From Luminiphilus sp051201685 (lineage in GTDB: Bacteria > Pseudomonadota > Gammaproteobacteria > Pseudomonadales > Halieaceae), in the NCBI RefSeq assembly GCF_051201685.1, contig NZ_CP179213.1, positions 2,914,001-2,978,000 of the forward strand: a stretch of DNA of 64,000 nt. The letters are read 5' to 3'. Shown here one piece after another: positions 33,079-42,833 of the stretch. The notes under the pieces are model-generated. The model ran no database searches. It worked only from the letters and a program-made list of their open reading frames with translations, and had not been told where the DNA came from. Both the position numbers and the translations under genes were made by a program. Positions within the stretch are counted from its first letter, which is position 1. Every line of letters starts with the position of its first letter.

Positions 33079-33645
33079 GTGCGATTAAAAAAGCCTCGAA
33101 TCTACCCCCTACCCGATGACGCCATCGGCGATGACATTCGCAGCCAGTTGGGCTCGCAGTTCGAAGGACAACACGTTCTCAACGTCTTCCGCACATTGGG
33201 AAAATCGTTGAAAGCCTATCGCAGATTCATGGGCTGGGGGGGCTATATTCTCTCATCGGACAACGACCTGAGCCCGCGAGACCGAGAGCTCGTCATTCTT
33301 CGCACGGGGTACAACTGGCAGTCGGGATATGAATGGGCTCAGCACGCGCGAATAGGAAGTGCCTGTGGGCTGAGTGATGAAGAGATACAGCGTATTAAGG
33401 CTGGTCCTCAAGCCACAGGATGGAGCCATCGCGATCGTGCTTTGCTCAATGCCACAGACAATCTCACTAACGACGCCTTCATCAGCGATACCAACTGGGC
33501 GGCCCTAAGCGACTTCTCTGAAAAACAGCGAATGGACCTGGTTATGACCGTGGGGCAATACACCCAAGTATCAATGATGCTAAATAGTTTTGGGGTGCAG
33601 CTAGACCCTGGTTACACGCTGGACCCTGACCTAGACGACCGTTGA
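33079..33645 (+). CDS. carboxymuconolactone decarboxylase (CMD) family protein
   Basis: A 188-residue all-helical protein. The DRELVILRTGYNWQSGYEWAQHARIGSACGLSDEEI segment is the CMD-family core. There is no CxxC pair, so it is not an AhpD-type peroxidase; the conserved Glu-x-x-x-His pattern (YEWAQH) remains. Such proteins act in aromatic or lactone metabolism or are of unknown function. It starts at a GTG (33079) with agga about 6 bases upstream. Confidence 0.8.
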   Translation: MRLKKPRIYPLPDDAIGDDIRSQLGSQFEGQHVLNVFRTLGKSLKAYRRFMGWGGYILSSDNDLSPRDRELVILRTGYNWQSGYEWAQHARIGSACGLSDEEIQRIKAGPQATGWSHRDRALLNATDNLTNDAFISDTNWAALSDFSEKQRMDLVMTVGQYTQVSMMLNSFGVQLDPGYTLDPDLDDR

Positions 33646-33720
33646 TACATCCCGTTAACGGTTTTGTCATAAAGGCTTGGCGTCACCCAACCGCCACACT
33701 CGGGAACACGCCATGCCAAC

Positions 33721-35310
33721 TTAATGCTCTCGAGTCTCCCTGAACTGAATGTCAGGCCAACGCTCCTCCATGAGTGCCAGATTGACCCGCGTCGGCGCCA
33801 AATAAGTAAGATAACCGCCGCCATCCTCTGACAGATTATCTTCAGCCTTTTTGCGAAATTCCTCTAACTTACGTGGATCCTCAGCTTCTATCCATCGTGC
33901 GGTGTACACGTTAATCGGTTCATAAATCGCTTCGACTTTATATTCATCTTTTAACCGGTAAGCCACAACATCAAACTGCAATTGGCCCACAGCGCCTACG
34001 ACCAAATCGGTCGACATCAGCGGTGAAAAAACCTGTGTCGAGCCCTCCTCCGACAGCTGTTGGAGGCCTTTTTGCAGCGCCTTCAACTTCATGGGGTCTT
34101 TGAGTCGTATACGCCGAAACAGCTCTGGAGCAAAATGGGGAATCCCTGTGTAGCGAAGGTCTTCGCCGAGGGTAAAGGTATCCCCTATCTGAATAGTCCC
34201 GTGATTATGAAGACCAATAATATCCCCGGAGACCGCCTCATCAACCAATACCCGCTCACCGGCCTTAAAGGTCACTGCATCTGCAATCTTAACGTCTTTG
34301 GCCGCGCGAACATGGCGCATCTTCATGCCTTTGGCGTAGCGCCCCGAGCAAATTCGGACAAAGGCAATACGATCGCGATGCTTAGGGTCCATATTGGCTT
34401 GTATTTTAAAGACAAACCCCGAAAAGGGTTCTTCCCTAGCATCAACAAGCCGGGTCCGGGTTTCTCGGGGTAAGGGCTTCGGAGCCCACTCAACAAATTT
34501 ATCAAGCATTTCCCGAACACCAAAATTACCCAGGGCGGTGCCAAAAAATACTGGGCTCAACTTTCCTTGCAGGAAGGCCTCCTGATCAAAAGGGTGACTC
34601 GCGCCTTTGACCAATTCAATTTCATCACAAATTGACTCATATTCGTCGTCGAGCAGCGCTTTAGCTTCGGGGGAATCCAACCCTTTAATTCGAGTGTCTG
34701 GGGGTAATAAAGCGTTGTGGCCCGCCTCAAAAACGTGAATCACGTCATCGTGCAAGTCATAAACACCCTTAAAGTGTTTGCCCATACCGATAGGCCAATT
34801 AACCGGCGCACCGGCAATACCCAGGACCGCCTCTATCTCGTCTAGCAACTCGATAGGGTCGCGAATATCCCTGTCCATCTTGTTGACAAAAGATACGATG
34901 GGCGTATCCCTCAACCGACAGACATTCATCAGTTTGATGGTTCTATCCTCAACGCCCTTAGCGCCATCAATTACCATCAGCGCCGAATCCACTGCAGTGA
35001 GGGTCCTGTAGGTATCCTCCGAGAAGTCCTCGTGCCCAGGGGTGTCTAGCAAATTAACCGTGCGATCTTTGTAGGGAAATTGCATCACCGAAGAGGTCAC
35101 GGAAATGCCGCGCTCCTGTTCAAGGCTCATCCAATCTGACGTCGCATGGGGCCCCCGCTTGCCCTTTACCGAGCCCGCAATTTGGATAGCGTTGCCCAGC
35201 AACAGCAGCTTTTCGGTAATCGTCGTTTTACCCGCGTCCGGGTGAGAAATAATGGCAAAGGTGCGCCGTGCTTCAATATCGCGTTTTAAATCTGCCACTG
35301 TATCGGACAT
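33721..35310 (-). CDS. prfC: peptide chain release factor 3
   Basis: A translational GTPase of 529 residues that recycles RF1/RF2 from the ribosome. G1 is SHPDAGKTT, the switch region RGISVTSSVMQF, G3 DTPGHEDFSEDTYR and G4 NKMDRD. The GNAIQIAGSVKG stretch after G1 is characteristic of RF3 rather than EF-G. Length fits E. coli PrfC (529). It stands alone, convergent with the CMD-family gene. Confidence 0.97.
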   Translation of the reverse strand: MSDTVADLKRDIEARRTFAIISHPDAGKTTITEKLLLLGNAIQIAGSVKGKRGPHATSDWMSLEQERGISVTSSVMQFPYKDRTVNLLDTPGHEDFSEDTYRTLTAVDSALMVIDGAKGVEDRTIKLMNVCRLRDTPIVSFVNKMDRDIRDPIELLDEIEAVLGIAGAPVNWPIGMGKHFKGVYDLHDDVIHVFEAGHNALLPPDTRIKGLDSPEAKALLDDEYESICDEIELVKGASHPFDQEAFLQGKLSPVFFGTALGNFGVREMLDKFVEWAPKPLPRETRTRLVDAREEPFSGFVFKIQANMDPKHRDRIAFVRICSGRYAKGMKMRHVRAAKDVKIADAVTFKAGERVLVDEAVSGDIIGLHNHGTIQIGDTFTLGEDLRYTGIPHFAPELFRRIRLKDPMKLKALQKGLQQLSEEGSTQVFSPLMSTDLVVGAVGQLQFDVVAYRLKDEYKVEAIYEPINVYTARWIEAEDPRKLEEFRKKAEDNLSEDGGGYLTYLAPTRVNLALMEERWPDIQFRETREH

Positions 35311-35431
35311 GTTGGTTCCTCCTGAAGCGCGGGATTATGCCAGTGCCAATGCACCCCCGCCATGAAGTCAGTGATGAAACCACTAGAAAGGCTGTGAAAT
35401 ACCAATAATCCCGGCTCACCCCCTGACACAC

Positions 35432-36052
35432 TCAGGTTGCAGGGCGCGAAAACTCAAACTCCAGGCTATCTAGCAAGGCTTGTCCAATGGCCTCCTTGTC
35501 GACAGCGTCAGCACCTAGTAAAGACGCCATCGAAATCACCTCGAGTCCAGCATGTCCGCAGGGGTTTATGCGGCGGAAAGGTTCGAGATCCATATCCACG
35601 TTTAGTGACACGCCATGGTAGCTACAACCCCGAGAGACCTTCAATCCAAGCGCCGCGATCTTCCTGCCCTCGACGTAGACGCCGGGAGCTTTTGGGTCAG
35701 CCGAGGCCTGAATGCCATATTTGGCAAGCAGTGCGATAACGGCTCGCTCAATAGCCGTCACCAGCCCCCTCACCGTAAGGCTGCTACGTCGAATATCGAG
35801 CAATACGTAGACCACCCACTGCCCGGGCCCGTGGTAGGTCACCTGCCCTCCTCGATCAATTTTCACGACGGGGATATCACCGGGGGCCAGTAAATGTGCT
35901 GCCTTACCCGCCACCCCTTGGGTGAACACCGCAGGGTGTTCGAGCAGCCAGAGCTCATCAGGGGTGTCTTCGGTTCGATTCTGGGTAAAGGCTTTCATCG
36001 CCGAAAACGTTTCGTCGTAATCAACCAGCCCTAAAAGCCGCCGCTCAATCAC
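35432..36052 (-). CDS. lipB: lipoyl(octanoyl) transferase
   Basis: Moves octanoyl groups from acyl-carrier protein to lipoate-dependent enzymes. In its 206 residues the substrate-binding GGQVTYHGPGQWVVY, the catalytic Lys in EGRKIAALGLKV and the catalytic Cys in SRGCSYHGVSLNVD are visible. It is the last gene of the rod-shape cluster; lipA, which often follows lipB directly, is not here. Confidence 0.95.
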   Translation of the reverse strand: MIERRLLGLVDYDETFSAMKAFTQNRTEDTPDELWLLEHPAVFTQGVAGKAAHLLAPGDIPVVKIDRGGQVTYHGPGQWVVYVLLDIRRSSLTVRGLVTAIERAVIALLAKYGIQASADPKAPGVYVEGRKIAALGLKVSRGCSYHGVSLNVDMDLEPFRRINPCGHAGLEVISMASLLGADAVDKEAIGQALLDSLEFEFSRPAT

Positions 36053-36055
36053 CGC

Positions 36056-36322
36056 TCAAATCACCATAGAAACTCGGCCCGTCGCCATCAGATCCTGATG
36101 GAGCGCCGCGAGTTGTTCAGGGCCTGTCGCCTCGATAATCAGCGTTAAAGACAAAAAGGTGCCGCCTTTGGAGGGACGACGCTGGGTCAGACTGCGGTCA
36201 AAGGCCGGCGCGTGCGTTTCAAAGACCTCGTTAATAACCGCCTCAAAATCATGGCCCGCTCGGCCCAACACCTTGATGGGGTAGCTACAGGGAAACTCTA
36301 TTTTTGGGGCTTCTGGTTCCAT
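36056..36322 (-). CDS. ybeD: DUF493 family protein YbeD
   Basis: An 88-residue ACT-like small protein with IEFPCSYPIKVLGRAGHDFEAVI and a terminal beta strand (VSMVI). It always sits between dacA and lipB in related genomes, as here (3 bases before lipB). Its function is not established; a link to lipoate metabolism or a regulatory role is guessed from the conserved position. Confidence 0.9.
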   Translation of the reverse strand: MEPEAPKIEFPCSYPIKVLGRAGHDFEAVINEVFETHAPAFDRSLTQRRPSKGGTFLSLTLIIEATGPEQLAALHQDLMATGRVSMVI

Positions 36323-36342
36323 GGGTCTTCCCTAGCAAAACA

Positions 36343-37503
36343 TCAAGGGCTGAATATCTGGGAGAGCCACAGTAGAAAACCATCCCAAAGACGCTTAAAG
36401 AACCCTGCGGACTCGACGTTCTGAAGCGCCTGCAGGGGTCTCTCCAACAACAGCTCCCCATCGAGAAAAACTTGCAGCTGACCCACCGCATCTCCCTTGT
36501 TGATCGGAGCCTGCAGCGGATCATCGAAGGAGGCAATCACTTCAGGAGTTGCCTGAGTTCTGGGCACAACAACGGTCACAGACTCCAATAGGCCGCCATC
36601 AACAACCTCTGTCTTACCTTTCCAGACCCGAGTACTGCCAAGTGACGCTACGCCAGTTACAACTTCCAAATTTTTGTAAAAACGAAACCCGTAATTCAAT
36701 AGGGAGCGCGTCTCTGCTTTGCGACTGCGCGTACTGTTACTGCCTAAAACCACTGAAATTAAGCGCATACCATCGCGCTCAGCTGAAGCCACAAGGCCAT
36801 ATCCAGCAACACTCGTGTAACCTGTTTTCAGACCATCGACCGAGGGATCTTCGCGCAGCAGATGGTTCCGATTGTGCTGCTTAATATCGTTGTAGGTATA
36901 AGACTGCTGGCGATACACCCGGTAGCGTTCTGGGTGATTACGAATCGTTGCGCTGGCAAGCACGCCAAGATCTCGAGCCGTTGTCAGATGATCTGAATTC
37001 GGTAAACCGTGAGTATTTTCAAAGTGGGTCGCGGCAAGCCCTAGCTCCTCGGCATAGCGATTCATGAGAGCAACAAACGCCTCTTCACTACCTGCAATGT
37101 GCTCGGCAATGGCAACCGTCGCATCATTGCCTGAGGATATGGCGATGCCCTGCTCAAGCTCCCCTACCGTCACTACCTTACCGGGCTCGATCCACATTAA
37201 GGATGAGCCGCGAAATTTAGGGTTTTGGGACCAAGCATTCCGGCTGACCGTGACTTCGTCGTCAAGGGACAACCGACCGGCATCGACCTCTTCCGCGAGA
37301 ATGTAAGACGTCATTAGCTTGGTCAGACTCGCCGGGGGTAGTCGAGTGTCAATGTTGTGCTCGACCAGAATTTCTCCGGTAATAAAGTCTAGCAATAGAT
37401 AGGCATCGGCATTGATACCCGGAGGCGCCGGCACCAGCGATACCGCCGTGGCAGAGGCGTTGAAAAACAAAGCGATGAGTGCAACAAAAACGGGGTTTTT
37501 CAT
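36343..37503 (-). CDS. dacA: D-alanyl-D-alanine carboxypeptidase, PBP5/6 type
   Basis: A penicillin-binding protein that trims the terminal D-Ala of peptidoglycan side chains in the periplasm. SxxK is in PPASLTKLMTS, SxN in AISSGNDATVA and KTG in GLKTGYTSVAG. A signal peptide precedes and a C-terminal beta domain and amphipathic anchor (FFKRLWDGFLLWLSQIF) follow. I prefer the ATG at 37503 to a GTG 15 bases upstream; neither has a strong ribosome binding site. Confidence 0.95.
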   Translation of the reverse strand: MKNPVFVALIALFFNASATAVSLVPAPPGINADAYLLLDFITGEILVEHNIDTRLPPASLTKLMTSYILAEEVDAGRLSLDDEVTVSRNAWSQNPKFRGSSLMWIEPGKVVTVGELEQGIAISSGNDATVAIAEHIAGSEEAFVALMNRYAEELGLAATHFENTHGLPNSDHLTTARDLGVLASATIRNHPERYRVYRQQSYTYNDIKQHNRNHLLREDPSVDGLKTGYTSVAGYGLVASAERDGMRLISVVLGSNSTRSRKAETRSLLNYGFRFYKNLEVVTGVASLGSTRVWKGKTEVVDGGLLESVTVVVPRTQATPEVIASFDDPLQAPINKGDAVGQLQVFLDGELLLERPLQALQNVESAGFFKRLWDGFLLWLSQIFSP

Positions 37504-37593
37504 GCGGTCGGAATGCACCGTAGCAACAATAAGGAACGCAATGGTATCAGTGACTCAGTACTAGGGGTAAAAATCAGCGAAAAAAGCGCCCCT

Positions 37594-38367
37594 TTAGGGC
37601 ATGGGTTGCCCTTGGGGCAAACCCGCTGCTCGCAGCTGATTTTGAGCCTCACGCAAGTCTGTCTGATTCTCAAAGGGCCCCAAACGAACACGAAAAATCA
37701 GGCCACTTGCAATGGTCGCGGGCAGGACCTCTGCAGGCACTGTGACGAATCGCTGCGACTCTTCAGCCAGTGCCTGAGCTGCGGCTTCACTCACATAGGC
37801 ACCCAACTGCAGCGTCCGATACTCAATAACCGGGTTGTTGCGAAGGTCCGACACTCCCATGACCTCAACGGTATCAATGCGAACTGTTGCAGTGCCTTGA
37901 TCAGCAAAACCCAGACGCACTGCAGCTCCGTAGGAAAGGTCTATGATTCGATCCGGGTGAAAGGGACCCCGATCATTCACCCTGAGGATCATGCTGGCTT
38001 GATTCTCAAGGTTTGTGACACGAACATAGGTAGGGATGGGCAGGGAACGATGGGCTGCAGTTGGCTCATAGGCACTAAAACGCTCGCCATTTGCGGTGGC
38101 ACGGCCATGAAATTTCAACCCATACCATGATGCAATACCCTCTGCGGAGTAATTGTCGGCACTTTCCAAAACAGTGTAGGTCTGACCGTTTACCGTGTAC
38201 GGACTGCTGTTGCCCGCCCTGGTAATAGGTTCTGCAATCGGAATCGCATCTGGCACTGCACCCGGAGAGATCGGCGGTGGTGCCCTGTCCGCCACCTCAA
38301 TCGTCTGTGTACAACCCTCTAGCAGCAGGAGACTTACTGCGATCAAAACTCTCAAACAGTTAGCCAT
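37594..38367 (-). CDS. rlpA: septal ring lytic transglycosylase RlpA
   Basis: A lipoprotein (lipobox LLLLEGCTQ) of about 257 residues. The double-psi beta-barrel domain is clear: GIASWYGLKFHGRATANGERF and the catalytic Asp region VRVNDRGPFHPDRIIDLSYGAA. The C-terminal SPOR domain (about 190-257) should target it to denuded peptidoglycan at the septum. It overlaps the mltB stop by 8 bases if the ATG at 38367 is used; an ATG at 38409 is possible. Confidence 0.92.
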   Translation of the reverse strand: MANCLRVLIAVSLLLLEGCTQTIEVADRAPPPISPGAVPDAIPIAEPITRAGNSSPYTVNGQTYTVLESADNYSAEGIASWYGLKFHGRATANGERFSAYEPTAAHRSLPIPTYVRVTNLENQASMILRVNDRGPFHPDRIIDLSYGAAVRLGFADQGTATVRIDTVEVMGVSDLRNNPVIEYRTLQLGAYVSEAAAQALAEESQRFVTVPAEVLPATIASGLIFRVRLGPFENQTDLREAQNQLRAAGLPQGQPMP

Positions 38368-39346
38368 CTGCAGCCAAGCTCTCGATCTCCTGGCTGAGTT
38401 GCCAGACACTCAAGGCATACATCGCACTATGGTTATAGCGAGTAATGACATAAAAGTTTTCAAGACAGAGCCAATATTCAAAACCCTTTTCACCCTGCAG
38501 CCGCAGTGGGGTCGCCACCATAGAGACATCGGTGGCGGTGTGAGGCGCAAAGCCCTGTTCGGCGAGCTCGCCCACTGTCATCGTCGGCTTAAGGCCTCCT
38601 TCAAACAATTCAGAGCTAGCGCCGTCGTAATTGGCGGGAACGACGACAAGAGCCCCCGGTTGCCAGCCATGACGAACAAAGTAATTGGCGACGCTAGCTA
38701 TGGCATCCTCGGCATTGCCCCATATATCAGCAACGCCATCGCCATTATGATCTACAGCATAGGCTCGGTAGCTTGAAGGCATAAACTGGCCATACCCCAT
38801 AGCCCCTGCATAAGAACCTTTCAACGCGAGAGGGTCTTTACCACTTTCGTAAGCCAAAATGAGAAAGTTTTCGAGCTCTCGAGTAAAGAATGGCGACCGT
38901 TTAGGGTAATCAAATGCGAGTGTTGCCAGTGCATCAATGACCCTGTAGCTGCCGGTAATGCGGCCATAAAAAGTTTCGACCCCTATGATGGCGGTAATCA
39001 CAGATTCGGGTACACCCGTACTGGTGCTGACTTCTGTGAGTGTGTCGGCGTATTGTTTGGCAAACGCCACGCCTTCCTGAGCGCGTTTATCTGTCAAAAA
39101 TATCTTGCGGTAGTCGTACCATGGCTTGGTCTTTTCTGCGGGCCTCGAAATGGCGTCCAAAATACTCTGCTGGCGCTCGGCTTGATTCAACAACGCAACC
39201 GCCCAGTCTCGATCGACACCCTGCTCAACAACATCGGCAAGAACTTGCTCGAGCTCAGCTCGTTCTGAATACTCTCCCGCAAAGCTCACGCTGGGCGAGA
39301 CCAGTGCGAACACCATCAAAAAAAATACGTGAACCGGCGATGCCAT
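38360..39346 (-). CDS. mltB: lytic murein transglycosylase B
   Basis: A family-3 lytic transglycosylase of about 328 residues. VITAIIGVETFYGRITG carries the catalytic Glu, and LKGSYAGAMGYGQFMPSSY and HNGDGVADIWGN are signatures of the family. A signal peptide (cleavage near VSFAGE) replaces the lipobox of E. coli MltB, so the protein is predicted soluble. I start at the ATG at 39346 because agagga lies 6 bases upstream of it and inside the longer reading frame. Confidence 0.94.
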   Translation of the reverse strand: MASPVHVFFLMVFALVSPSVSFAGEYSERAELEQVLADVVEQGVDRDWAVALLNQAERQQSILDAISRPAEKTKPWYDYRKIFLTDKRAQEGVAFAKQYADTLTEVSTSTGVPESVITAIIGVETFYGRITGSYRVIDALATLAFDYPKRSPFFTRELENFLILAYESGKDPLALKGSYAGAMGYGQFMPSSYRAYAVDHNGDGVADIWGNAEDAIASVANYFVRHGWQPGALVVVPANYDGASSELFEGGLKPTMTVGELAEQGFAPHTATDVSMVATPLRLQGEKGFEYWLCLENFYVITRYNHSAMYALSVWQLSQEIESLAADG

Positions 39347-39379
39347 TCTGCTTCCTCTTACCATGAATAAAATTTAAGT

Positions 39380-40522
39380 TTACTGCCTAATCACTCGCTT
39401 TTCGGCGCTGACAGCCATTAACACGCCAAAACCCAGCATCAACGTCACAATCGACGTTCCCCCCGCACTGACTAGGGGCAGCGGGACACCCACCACTGGG
39501 AGAATACCCGCCACCATACCCATATTGACGAAAACGTAGACAAAAAAGGTGAGCGTGATCGATGACGCAAGCAAACGCCCAAACCCGGTTTGAGCGCGTA
39601 CGCTAATGGCAAACCCACGCCATATGATCAACGCATAAATTATCAGCAGAAGCACAACCCCTCGGAGGCCCAATTCTTCAGCCAACACAGCAATAATAAA
39701 GTCTGTCTGGCTTTCAGGTAAGAAATCGAGATGGGATTGCGTCCCCGATAACCAGCCCTTACCCGACCAGCCCCCTGACCCAATGGCTGTCTTAGACTGA
39801 ATAATATTCCACCCCGCCCCTAATTTATCGGACTCAGGATCCAGTAAAGTCAGGATTCTCTGCTTTTGATAATCCTTGAGAACAAACAACCAAGCAGGCC
39901 ACGCACTCATTAAAAACAATGTGGCTGCGCCTGCGATGTACCACCAACTGACCCCCGCCATAAACACCACAAACAGACCGCTCGCTGCCACCAGTAATGA
40001 GGTTCCTAAATCGGGCTGAATGACAATAAGACCCGCGGGGAGCGCGATGATCAGCAGCGCTCCCAACAAGGACCTAGGTCGCGGCGGTATGCCCTGGCGA
40101 CTAAACCAAGAAGCGACCATCAGCGGCATAGCCAACTTCATAAGCTCTGATGGCTGAAAACGAATGACGCCTAAGCTGAGCCAGCGCTGCGCTCCTTTTG
40201 CGCCGACACCAAAAAGCGGCACCGCCACCAAAAGCAACAATGCCGCAACATAAAACAAAGGGGCCCATCGATAGTACGTATCTAATCGGATTTGGCTGGC
40301 AACCAGCATAGCCACCGTCGCAATAGCGAAGTTCCGCGCCTGTCTTATTAGGGCGGCCTGACTACCATCCGAAGCACTAAACAGCACAAAAAAACCATAA
40401 GTAACTAGTGCGACTAACAAGGCCAGTAACCAGCCATCTAAATGCAATGCAGTTAATACGGAATTTCGGTGCTTGAAATCACCGCGACTGTCTTCGGTAA
40501 GGTAGCGATCGTATTCAGCCAT
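39380..40522 (-). CDS. rodA: rod shape-determining glycosyltransferase RodA
   Basis: A SEDS-family peptidoglycan polymerase of 380 residues with about ten membrane helices. Hallmarks: RWLSLGVIRFQPSELMKLAMP, VIQPDLGTSLLVAASG, the loop with WNIIQSKTAIGSGGWSGKGWLSGTQ and LDFLPESQTDFI, and the end VPLPLVSAGGTSI. It works with PBP2 in cell elongation. It overlaps mrdA by 8 bases. Confidence 0.97.
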   Translation of the reverse strand: MAEYDRYLTEDSRGDFKHRNSVLTALHLDGWLLALLVALVTYGFFVLFSASDGSQAALIRQARNFAIATVAMLVASQIRLDTYYRWAPLFYVAALLLLVAVPLFGVGAKGAQRWLSLGVIRFQPSELMKLAMPLMVASWFSRQGIPPRPRSLLGALLIIALPAGLIVIQPDLGTSLLVAASGLFVVFMAGVSWWYIAGAATLFLMSAWPAWLFVLKDYQKQRILTLLDPESDKLGAGWNIIQSKTAIGSGGWSGKGWLSGTQSHLDFLPESQTDFIIAVLAEELGLRGVVLLLIIYALIIWRGFAISVRAQTGFGRLLASSITLTFFVYVFVNMGMVAGILPVVGVPLPLVSAGGTSIVTLMLGFGVLMAVSAEKRVIRQ

Positions 40523-42359
40523 CCTGATCCCTCATCAGCCAAGCATCCATAACGGCTCTAGCGACAGGATAGGCCGCACTGCTACCGCCACCATTTTCAG
40601 CCAACACTGCTATCGCTATACGCGGGCTATCGACCGGTGCAAATGCCATAAACCAGCCGTGATTGCGGTGGCGGGCGTTAATATTCTCCTCGTCATAAAC
40701 AGCATCTTGTGCAATACCAATGACCTGAGAGGTGCCCGTCTTACCCGCAATGGTATAGGCAAGGTCTTTAGCAATCGCTGAAGCGGTGCCTGCGGGGTTG
40801 TGCACGACATCCATCATTGCTGCAATGACTGCTGACCAATGTGCTGGACTAGCAACAACCTGTTCGCGGCGAGGTGACACTCGCGCCTCGCCATCAACAC
40901 TGCTTACCAACGTCGGTGAGTAGGCGAAGCCTCGATTGGCCACGACCATCGCCGCCTGCGCCAACTGTAACGGCGTCGCCAGCATATAACCTTGGCCAAT
41001 ACCGACACTGAGAGTTTCTCCGGGATACCAAGGCTGATCAAGCTTCTCTCGCTTCCATGCCCGCGACGGTAGGATACCCCGCTGCTCGCTTGTGATATCG
41101 ATGCCGGTCACTTGACCAAACCCGTAAGGGGCCAACCCCTCAGACAACCGATCGATGCCTAAATTTCGGGCCAGGTCGTAGTAATAAACGTCGCAGGACT
41201 CGGCAATCGCCATGCGCATATCAACCTCTGGCGCATGTCCGGTACCACGTATACGAAGAATCCAGTCACGGTAACGACGAGAGTCGCCCGGGATTTGATA
41301 CCACCCGGGGTCCTTAACCGTGGTCTCCGGTGTAATAAGCCCAAGCTCAAGGCCGGCCAGCGCCAGCATAGGCTTCACCGTTGAACCCGGGGGATACTGA
41401 CCCTGAATGGCTCTGTTTAATAAGGGCGTGTCAGGAGAGTCACGAAGTTCGCTGTAAGCTTTTGCGCTGATGCCGTTGACGAATAAGTTGCCGTCAAAAC
41501 CGGGCTTTGATACCAGCGCTAAAACACCTCCGTTACGCGGATCTAACGCAACAACCGCTCCGCGCTGGTCCCCCAGGGCCGCCGCCGCAACCCGCTGAAG
41601 CTCCAAATCGAGATGCAATTTTAGATCTTTACCGGGAAGAGGTGCCTCTTGATCGAGTACCCGCAGAACTCGGCCGTGGGCGTTGGCTTCGATATTTTGA
41701 TTGCCAACCCGCCCCAACAAAACATCCTCATAATATTTTTCCAACCCCACCTTGCCGATGTGAAATGTCCCTCGATAGCGGTCCTCGGCAATTCGCAGGG
41801 TTTCCTGTTGGTTAATACGCCCTACGTAACCTAAAACGTGACTGAGCAAATCACCATGAGGATAGGCTCGCGTTAATTGCGCCTCGATAGTGGCTCCGGG
41901 CAGCGTATGACGATGAACACCGATAACAGCGGTCTCCTCATCGGACAGACGCAACTTCAGGGGCACCGCGTCGTAAGGTCGACTGCGCCGGCGCCGCTCC
42001 TGAAAGCGCGCACGCTCCTCCGCATCTAGGCCTATTAGCGATTCAATGCGATCCAATAAGATCGATAAATCATCGGCCCGCTCCACAACAACCGCCAAAA
42101 GCTGGCTGGGTTCATTGCTGGCAAGTAGCTCGCCATTGCGATCGAAAATAAGCCCTCTTGTTGGAGGAAGGGCCTCAAGACGGACGCGATTGCGCTCTGA
42201 CTGCGTCAGGAATTGCTGATAGTTATCAATTTGAAGCCCGTAATAACGGTAGAAAAGTACCGACAGCGCCAGCAGCACAATCACTGAAGCTGTTAACACA
42301 CGGCCTCGATGTATCTCGGCCTCGCGACCTGTGTCTCGGATGGCTTCCCTAGGCGCCAT
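40515..42359 (-). CDS. mrdA: penicillin-binding protein 2 (peptidoglycan transpeptidase)
   Basis: The elongation-specific class B PBP, 614 residues. One N-terminal membrane helix (about 22-45), the pedestal domain with PPTRGLIFDRNGE, and the transpeptidase domain with SxxK in YPPGSTVKPML, SxN in AESCDVYYYDLA and KTG in AGKTGTSQVIG. It crosslinks new wall along the cell side. It follows rlmH by 6 bases. Confidence 0.97.
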   Translation of the reverse strand: MAPREAIRDTGREAEIHRGRVLTASVIVLLALSVLFYRYYGLQIDNYQQFLTQSERNRVRLEALPPTRGLIFDRNGELLASNEPSQLLAVVVERADDLSILLDRIESLIGLDAEERARFQERRRRSRPYDAVPLKLRLSDEETAVIGVHRHTLPGATIEAQLTRAYPHGDLLSHVLGYVGRINQQETLRIAEDRYRGTFHIGKVGLEKYYEDVLLGRVGNQNIEANAHGRVLRVLDQEAPLPGKDLKLHLDLELQRVAAAALGDQRGAVVALDPRNGGVLALVSKPGFDGNLFVNGISAKAYSELRDSPDTPLLNRAIQGQYPPGSTVKPMLALAGLELGLITPETTVKDPGWYQIPGDSRRYRDWILRIRGTGHAPEVDMRMAIAESCDVYYYDLARNLGIDRLSEGLAPYGFGQVTGIDITSEQRGILPSRAWKREKLDQPWYPGETLSVGIGQGYMLATPLQLAQAAMVVANRGFAYSPTLVSSVDGEARVSPRREQVVASPAHWSAVIAAMMDVVHNPAGTASAIAKDLAYTIAGKTGTSQVIGIAQDAVYDEENINARHRNHGWFMAFAPVDSPRIAIAVLAENGGGSSAAYPVARAVMDAWLMRDQDG

Positions 42360-42365
42360 TAAAAA

Positions 42366-42833
42366 TCAGGCTCGGTGGTAGGGATGACGAGCATTGATAG
42401 ACCAGGCACGGTACAGCTGTTCAGCCAACACAACGCGAACTAGAGGGTGGGGCAGCGTGATCCTCCCGAGTGACCATCTTGCATCTGCACGGTTTAATAA
42501 ATCAGCATCAATACCGTCCGGGCCACCAATCAAAATAGCCATGGATGCCCCTTTGTGCTGGCTGATGGAAAAACTTTCGGCCATATCCTCAGTCCGAACC
42601 AGGCTGCCCCGCACATCCAAGGCCACCACCGTATCGTCATCTTTTATTTGCTTTGAAAGAGCAGTGGCTTCCTGAGCCCTGAATTTGTCGCTGTTGTTAC
42701 CCTGACGCTTGGCAGGAGCTATTTCAACCCACTCCACGCGGAAATCCCTGGGCAGACGCTTGCAGTACTCGGAGACGCCAGCTACGACCCACGGCGGCAT
42801 TCGCGTCCCTACCGCCAGCACTCTTATGCGCAT
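42366..42833 (-). CDS. rlmH: 23S rRNA pseudouridine-1915 N3-methyltransferase
   Basis: A SPOUT methyltransferase of 155 residues acting on 70S ribosomes. AILIGGPDGIDADLLNRADARWSLGRITLPHPLVRVVLAEQLYRAWSI contains the knot that binds SAM and the family end. Length matches E. coli RlmH (155). It shares one base with the rsfS stop. Confidence 0.96.
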   Translation of the reverse strand: MRIRVLAVGTRMPPWVVAGVSEYCKRLPRDFRVEWVEIAPAKRQGNNSDKFRAQEATALSKQIKDDDTVVALDVRGSLVRTEDMAESFSISQHKGASMAILIGGPDGIDADLLNRADARWSLGRITLPHPLVRVVLAEQLYRAWSINARHPYHRA

